A stretch of 64,000 nucleotides of DNA from Stomorhina lunata. Its lineage: Eukaryota > Arthropoda > Insecta > Diptera > Rhiniidae. Position numbers and translations under genes: made by a program. The stretch covers positions 56,231,310-56,295,309 of the forward strand of contig OW121741.1 in the NCBI GenBank assembly GCA_933228675.1, in the 5' to 3' direction. Positions 57,377 to 64,000 of the stretch are shown piece by piece; position 1 is the stretch's first letter; each line of letters opens with the position of its first letter. The notes beneath the pieces were generated by a model. The model did not search any database and was not told the origin of the DNA. It worked only from the letters and a program-made list of their open reading frames with translations.

Positions 57377-60007
57377 GAATATTCGATATCTCTGGTGTTT
57401 ATGGACCGATTTTGATGAAATTTGATAGCGTGCTGCGTTGAAGTATTTTCTAAAATCTGACATATAATTCGAAAATTTTTTTTTTTTTAAATGCTGTTTT
57501 TAAAAAAAAAAAAAATTTAAAATTGCCAATTTGCGTACATCGATATATTTTGCTTTAGCGATATCTGAGTTGTTGATATACCGATTACGATGAAATTCAA
57601 CAGTGCTCTGCGTTGAATGATTTCCTAAAATTTGATATACAATTCAGAAAACTTTCTTCAAAAAAAATGATTTTTTTTACAAAAAAAATGTATTTTTTTT
57701 ACAAAAAAGTATATATTTTTTTTAAAAATATTTTAAATTCGGCAATTAGCAGATTGTTATATACCGATTTTGATGATATTTAATATCGTTTTGCTTTAGT
57801 GGATTTCCTAAGATCTGACATCTTATTCATGCCAGTATACTATCCGCAAATTGAGGAATTTTAAACAAATTGAAGAATTTTATACAAATTAAACAAATAT
57901 GATTTAAAAGGAAATATAAAATTTTAATTCGGCATCGAATTTCGAGTTTTGGCTATATCTCAGGTGTTAATAGAAATGTATATTGAAATTTGATAATAAA
58001 CTTCATAGAACACTATTAACATCCAATATTTAACTTATGTCGGTATGCCATCCAGGAGCTACACAAACCTGATTTCAGTAGACGGAAATACGATGTACAT
58101 ATGTCTAAAAATAGTGGTATGACTTTTGAACATAGTGATTGCTCATTATTTGCGACATATAATAAGTATATTTATATTAAATTGTAGGTAATCTTTTTAT
58201 GAATTATGCAAAATACAACTCATTACAATGGTATACGTTCAAAACCACACATATACATATGTATAAAAATCTAACTGAACCTATAGGTTAATATATTAAT
58301 TATATATAATTGTATATATTGGTACTAATTCTGCCTACTAAATTCACAGACATTCAAGATTAACCATGTGCTTTTCCTATAAGAAAAAGATATACACGTA
58401 TTTTAAAATGTTGTGATATTTGTTAGTTACCAGATATAAAGTCAAGACACTGAAATCAGGATACAAAATTTTGAACAATATAGAACTTTTGCGTTTTTTA
58501 ATGTATTTTAGGTCCAATTTATGTAAGTTTAACATATCAAAATATAGGTAATATTTCCGTGATTAACACAAAAAACAACTTAATAAAATTGAAAAAAATA
58601 ATTTTGAAAATATCCCTTCAAAATCTATATACAATATCAATCAATTAAAGAGTCTAAGTATACCCTAAGAACAAAAGGCTTGCCAAATTGAAAAAAACAA
58701 TACTTTCCAAATATTATTTCTGAAGTATTTATCTAACTTTATAACAATCTAAAGCATATAACATAAACTACTTCTTGTTTCAAGATATGTTCAAGTTTCG
58801 CATAGACATTATTTTAGCACTTGTTTTTCATGGATTTGTTACTCTATCTTTATGATGTGTTTAAAAATAATGTATATCATGTTGTTGGTCATTAGTACAT
58901 GTATCAGTTCGCAAGCGTTTAAGCTTTTGAATGAATCTGTATTTGTTGGCGGTCTAGGAATCAAACAAATTGCAAATATGCTGTAGTTGCTCTACTATAA
59001 GCTACTCATAAAATGAATTTGTACATTTTTTTTTGCATGCATCATTTTTGTGAATTGTTTATCTTTTGCCTAAACTTATGGGAATTAAGATTCTTTAATA
59101 GGTATAGTATAATTTCTTTTTAGTTAAAAACTCCGTACTAATTATTCGCTGGTGTTCCTTGTAAATGAGTTTTAAGTCACAAGATATCAGCATCTACAAT
59201 ATCTGCAGAAAATGATATTCAAAAGTAAATGGCTTTCCGGTATGGTTTAGATAAAAATCCATTATCACTTTAGTCTATTCTTTCACAAGTCCATAATTTC
59301 TATTAATGTTTACGGTCATTATAAACTTTGCAGTATTTTTTTAATGAGTTCCACAAAAAGTCTTTCTGTTTCGAAACATTTCATCAGTAATACCATGCTT
59401 AATATCAAAACATTTCCATTAATATTTTGTAGTCAAAATTTGTCCTAATCGCAATACTTTTTATTACTCATTGCTCAAACATAAATGAATTGATTTAATC
59501 AGTACAATAATTACTAAAAATTAACTGCCGGAAATTTTTTAGTTAATTTGTATATGTTCTATTTTCCCTAAAGCGATAGAATTAAATGTTAAGAAAAGGG
59601 TGTGGTATTTTCTTTGTCTCATAATTTCTGCTAATTCATATTAGTTAAGATTACGTCATTTTGCCCAGTTAGATTAATTTACTATAAATATCCATTTATC
59701 ACATACAGAGATAAATGTAGAGTTTTCCTACCGAAACCAACTGCTTTTCAAATAGTTTTAATATAGAATCTAAAGAAATTAACACTATTTTACCCATCAT
59801 GGATACTTAGTCAATGAAGATGATAGTTCTAAAAATTTCGCTAAAAATAATTTACAGAATATTGATTTATTGGCATCGAACATAGAGTTGTTGGCGCACT
59901 AAATAAAACTTTAATTAAATATGCATTAATGCCAAGTATCGGTGGATTTTTTTTTACATATTAAGTATTATAGTTTAGTTTTAATATACAGAAGTTTATT
60001 TTTACAT

Positions 60008-60173
60008 CCACTTCACCGCTTGAAATTACAAAGGGTAATGTTATCCAGTACGTCTCAAAACCAATGGTGAAAATATTGTTGCTGTTTAATTAAATGACAT
60101 TTTTACCTCTTTTTTGATGTTTAAAAGATGAAATCTTATTATTTCATCAATGCCATTGTCGTATTATTTACTT
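60008..60173. other. 166-bp segment present only in arm 2
   Basis: In arm 1 the flanks are joined directly near 34793. The segment begins CCACTTCACCGCTTGAAATT. It has no clear inverted ends or target duplication, so it may be an insertion here or a deletion in arm 1. Confidence 0.6.
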
Positions 60174-63100
60174 GATATACATCGCTTATTTTTTTTCCAA
60201 TATAAATATTTGTTTTGATCTACTGAAGGGGTTTGCAAATGCTCTAAATTTATCGTCAAGTTTACATATGTCACCAAAATGCCCTCCACATTGTTATTAT
60301 TATATATTATTTTTCTTGAATTCTATAATTTTCAATTGTGTTTTTTGCAGCATTCACTTTAATTTCCTGTTAATGTTTATAAAGCATTTTCTTGTCTCAT
60401 CGGGCTCGAATGCTCCAGTTTCGACATTTCAGCTCTAAATCTTGGATATCTAATAATAATTTTGTTGTCTTCTAATTTAAATAACTAGTAGCTGCAATGG
60501 TCCTCCTATTCATTCCGATGAGCGTTTCGTTGGTTTCGACGTGTGGTTTTTAATATCCACAAAACGCTTAAAAATAAACTAAAGATAAGCATAATATTCT
60601 TATGAATTTCTTTCGATAAATATTTGTGATATCTTTTAGTAGAAGATCTCCAGTTTTGTTACAAAAATACTTTTCTGGTACCATAGTATTTAAATATTCT
60701 TATAATAATATAGAAATATATCTTTCAGAATGTTGTAATTCTCAAGTATTTACATTACTACATTATAATAAATGTATTCCGAGTATATCATATGAAGCTT
60801 CTTCTGCTTAAGAATTAATTTAATTTGATTTTTATTATTATAACAAAATGCCTTTTTCAGACTCATCTTGATGCTCTTTTGTTAGATTTAATTAATTTTA
60901 CGATTAATGATACATTATATCAATCTAAAACTATTTGTGGGTACACTGTACACATTCAGTCTTTGCATCGAAAGTATAATTTCTTAAATACTTATATCTT
61001 TAAAAGATATCTTTAAAAAACTCTAGGTTTTTTTTAATGAAGCTAAATGCCTCTTGCATTAAGTTAACTTCTTCAACCTGTAAAAAGTTACAAAAGATGA
61101 TAATTGGCAATCCATTTTATCTGTTATAATTCTGTTTATGCTTCTTCAACGTTTTTTTTTTTCCGAAAGAGAAAATAGTTTTTTTAGTATACAGTAATTA
61201 AGGTCTAATATACCAGACCTACATATCTTTTGTGAAATAATCCAATTTGAAATGAGACAATTTCCTACCATTATTGAAGAATCTGCTTTTATTTATTGAT
61301 CAATAAAATTTTCGTCCCTTAAAAATGTTTTTTAAACATTTGTCTTAATTGTTCTAGCATTCTGTAACTAATATGAATATGCCGTGATCTTTTTCTTGAA
61401 ATTTTCTCTTATAAAATTTAAAACCTTGCGATTACCAAAAATTTTTTAAATAACGGAAACGAGTTATTGGATATTAGTTCTTTTCTTTTTCTTTAGTTAT
61501 AATTCAGCTTTTAATTACTTTCATTAGAATAACTCAAGCTGAAATGTAAGAAATAATGTTGTTATTGTAATTGCCGAATTATAGCTAAAACTTTGATTAT
61601 TTTCTGATTCCCAGCGAACAGTTATTAAATTTCTCTAAGGATATAGTGTTGCCTATGAACATATTTTTTTTTTTTTTATTAATAAATTTCCTAATGTGTT
61701 TTTGCTTGACCATACTTTTTTGTGAAAACTGGTAGATTTTCAGTCGATTCTTTTCATGAGAATATAAAACTTTATATAAACATTTCGTCTAGCTTCTGAT
61801 TAAATAATTTGTGCTGTTGTTTGTACGGATATTAATTTCATTCCACAAAAAATTTTAATATAATTCGTCAGAGTTTTTGTTAAAAAGCACATTTAGTTAT
61901 GTTGACCATCTTTAGCGATATATCCGAAGAATGTTTCTTAGAGATTTAGGTCTTGTGTAATAGTTTATTCAATAATAAAATCTTCAATGATACTTCAAAC
62001 TAGATAAAATTTTAACTTCAGTTCTTTAACTTTGAATTTTTATATCATAGTTATATATAATTCAGTATTAAGCAACTATTTTTTTCTGGTGTAATACTTT
62101 ACTCATTAAATAATAGTTATTATATTCTAATTTTCGCTTCAGAACTTGATCAAATCAAGAAAGTATGTTAACTGTTTTAACAGGAAACATTCACAATTGT
62201 TTTTCTAACCGCACATTGTCTTCCAAAAATACTACTTGCATGAATGATATTCTAGACGCTACAAATTTTTCTTTCAATGCTCTTAAATCCTTTACTTAAA
62301 TCGGTCTTTTTTACAAAATATGTATTTATAGTCATCTGAGGTAACATTTTGTGCTAAACAGAAACGTCAAGTTACCTGACCAAATTTAGTTTTTTTAATA
62401 GTTTCATTTAGTAACCAACAAATTATATCAGAACTCTACGCATATGTACTCATAGATCATATTTTAAATATCGACTTGTTGATGGCATAAGATTATGACT
62501 TATTTCATTATTTCTAGTTGTCTTTTTCATTTATTTATTTTTTTATTCAATTTGTAGTATTAACGTTAAATGCCTTCAGCAGCAATTCTCGCTGATATTC
62601 TGGATACATGACGCTGTGATGTATAAGTAGTTTACTTATTTGTGGCAAATATAGGACATGCTTGAATGAAAGTATCCGTATCACGTTCTGATTCCCTAAA
62701 CTCTGGCTCTAACCACACAATGAACTTATGCTTAATGTTGTTATTTGATTGTCTGTTCTTTGGTGTCTAGACATCTGCTTGCATTTTCTTAGGAGTCACA
62801 TTCCTTTTCTAATAGTATATATCCAGAATCCGACCTATGTCTGCCCAAATGAGCTTAGGAGTTATGCTCTCCTGCAGAGAAAACTTCTTGATTTATAAAA
62901 AAAAAATCCTAATTCAGTATTTTACTGGTTAACTTTATTCAAGAACCATTAAATAGCACGATCACTTTTATTCCACTTCTACTTTGCATAATCTAAAGCC
63001 TCACGATCGTATTTTGATTCTTTTTAGATTGGCTTTTTTTATTATCTTTGCATTTGTTAAAAATAAAAACGTTCTTGCCCTAAAGAGACGTACGTTAGAT

Positions 63101-63398
63101 CATCTAATAGAATGTGAAAAAGCATAAAGTTTTGTTTTCACATTTTGATCACTTTCACATTTTTATCACTTAAAATCATATAGATTTTGTATCGCTTTCT
63201 CTAATTGAGTGTGCTATGGTATCGTGCTTGTGTTCCAATTGTATTTGGTGAGGATTTTCTTTATCCTAAGCATTGCAGACGTGTTTACTTTTTACCTATA
63301 TTGCCTGCAGTTTAAATTGAAAGGCTTCTTTTTAACCGTTGTATTCCTATTTTCGCTATGGTAATTTTTTCGATATTATGTGTTGTACCTTTTAAAAG

Positions 63399-63560
63399 CT
63401 ATACAGCTGCGTATAACTTGTAAAGTTCATTATAATTGTTAAATTTTGCAATATGTTTCGCTGTTCCAAATGTTTCTGCACTCGGATCAACGTCTTTATG
63501 CTCAACTAATAGTATAACTAAACGTGATATATACTTACACAGATATGTATAAACACTTCT
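63399..63560 (-). pseudogene. Ankyrin-repeat-like coding fragment (arm 2)
   Basis: Inverted duplicate of 31388-31549 with the same LLVEHKDVDPS and FGTAKHIA reading. Its presence is explained by the duplication and is not independent evidence for function. Confidence 0.3.
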
Positions 63561-63874
63561 TTAACAAACAGGATAGAAAATAAAACATTTACACTAACGT
63601 TCTGATTGAGTTGCATCAGCTACTGAAATATTGCAAAATTAATAGATCTATTTTTAGACAAATATTGATATATTCGTAATTCACACATAAGTTATGTTAA
63701 AATATATATAAATTCTCTTACAAATGTAATATATTATTCTAAAAGTTTCTAAAAACACCATTGAATAAAATTTGGCATAAAGCATTGAATAAAATCATAA
63801 AAATTTTGTTATTTGAACACCATTGGTGAAGGGTATATAAGATTCGGCAAAGCCGAATATAACTCTTAATTGTT

Positions 63875-64000
63875 TATTATTTAATATGTTTTACATTTGC
63901 ACCGATAGATAGATACCCCAGAAACATCTCGTTACAGCAACCATTTTAATCGGTCCTTTTACTTTGTCTTAAAATTTAAAATTTAAATTTTAAATTTTTG
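63875..64000. other. Right edge, AT-rich
   Basis: Single-copy in this window; a GATAGATAGATA microsatellite stub is near 63904. No gene seen. Confidence 0.4.

Larger units (their letters stand above)
57380..63874 (-). repeat. 6.5-kb inverted copy of element A (arm 2 of the giant inverted repeat)
   Basis: Reverse complement of 31072-37434, about 98-99% alike over the stretches I compared. It lacks the last 403 bp of the element, including the (GACR)n tract and palindrome, because it abuts the Transib-like remnant at 57380. It ends at 63874 with the reverse of the left terminus. It carries about 166 bp at 60008-60173 that arm 1 lacks. No genes; the frames at 60172-60438, 60626-60811 and 60825-61016 have no recognisable motif. 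Confidence 0.9.

Noticed and set aside
60825..61016. 63-codon frame present in both giant arms (also 33949-34140)
   Set aside because: Conservation is explained by the recent inverted duplication; no motif, no start context, A/T-driven composition.

Overview
The window is eukaryotic, very AT-rich and dominated by transposons. It looks like intergenic or heterochromatin-like DNA of a higher (schizophoran) fly. The evidence for a dipteran is a family of repeats of the mini-me/DINE-1 type: a (GACR)n/(GTCY)n microsatellite beside a core reading CCATGTCCGTCTGTCTGT on the minus strand, ending in a TTTCACCTATTGGTGAA palindrome. This pattern is known from Drosophila and other Diptera. I cannot name the species. 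There is no operon structure, and I see no rRNA, tRNA or CRISPR.

Left third (about 332-25080). A unit of about 6.9 kb is tandemly duplicated (332-12570 and 12571-24048). Each copy was later hit by a different LTR element, so each copy preserves the empty site of the other. Unit 1 carries a 5.3-kb Ty3/gypsy element of CsRn1 type (6095-11435, target duplication CTAA, tRNA-Trp primer site, gag plus broken pol). Unit 2 carries a 4.56-kb LTR element without coding capacity (14951-19511, minus strand, tRNA-Lys primer site, target duplication CCAT, LTRs longer than the interior). Both units hold a short exon-like frame with a GATA-type zinc finger (2870-3085 and 19624-19839), the only sequence here that looks like a host gene. 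Both also hold a decayed RNase-H-bearing LINE (LOA/I-like) on the minus strand, which continues to about 25080 beyond unit 2.

Middle (25084-41016). Repeats of the mini-me-like family: a 2.6-kb element (25825-28459), a degenerate array, a partial inverted copy (29334-31068) and a 6.8-kb element (31072-37837). The last recurs inverted at 57380-63874, making two arms of about 6.4 kb around a spacer of about 20 kb. Then come unassigned AT-rich DNA, a 439-bp tandem duplication and a 248-bp fold-back element.

Right third (41389-64000). One full-length LINE with an intact 976-residue endonuclease/reverse transcriptase frame lies on the minus strand, with a hairpin-rich leader before its start codon. 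Next are an inverted-repeat complex, two non-autonomous hAT-like elements with 8-bp target duplications (one carrying a nested TA-flanked element), a second 2.6-kb mini-me-like element with a duplicated 3' half, two decayed DDE transposase genes on the minus strand (one of the RAG1/Transib type), and the second 6.4-kb arm.

No set of genes here works together as a pathway. The coherent story is one of nested insertion, tandem duplication and inversion. The items most worth following are the duplicated GATA-finger exon, the coding-less LTR element, the RAG1-like transposase remnant and the giant inverted repeat.
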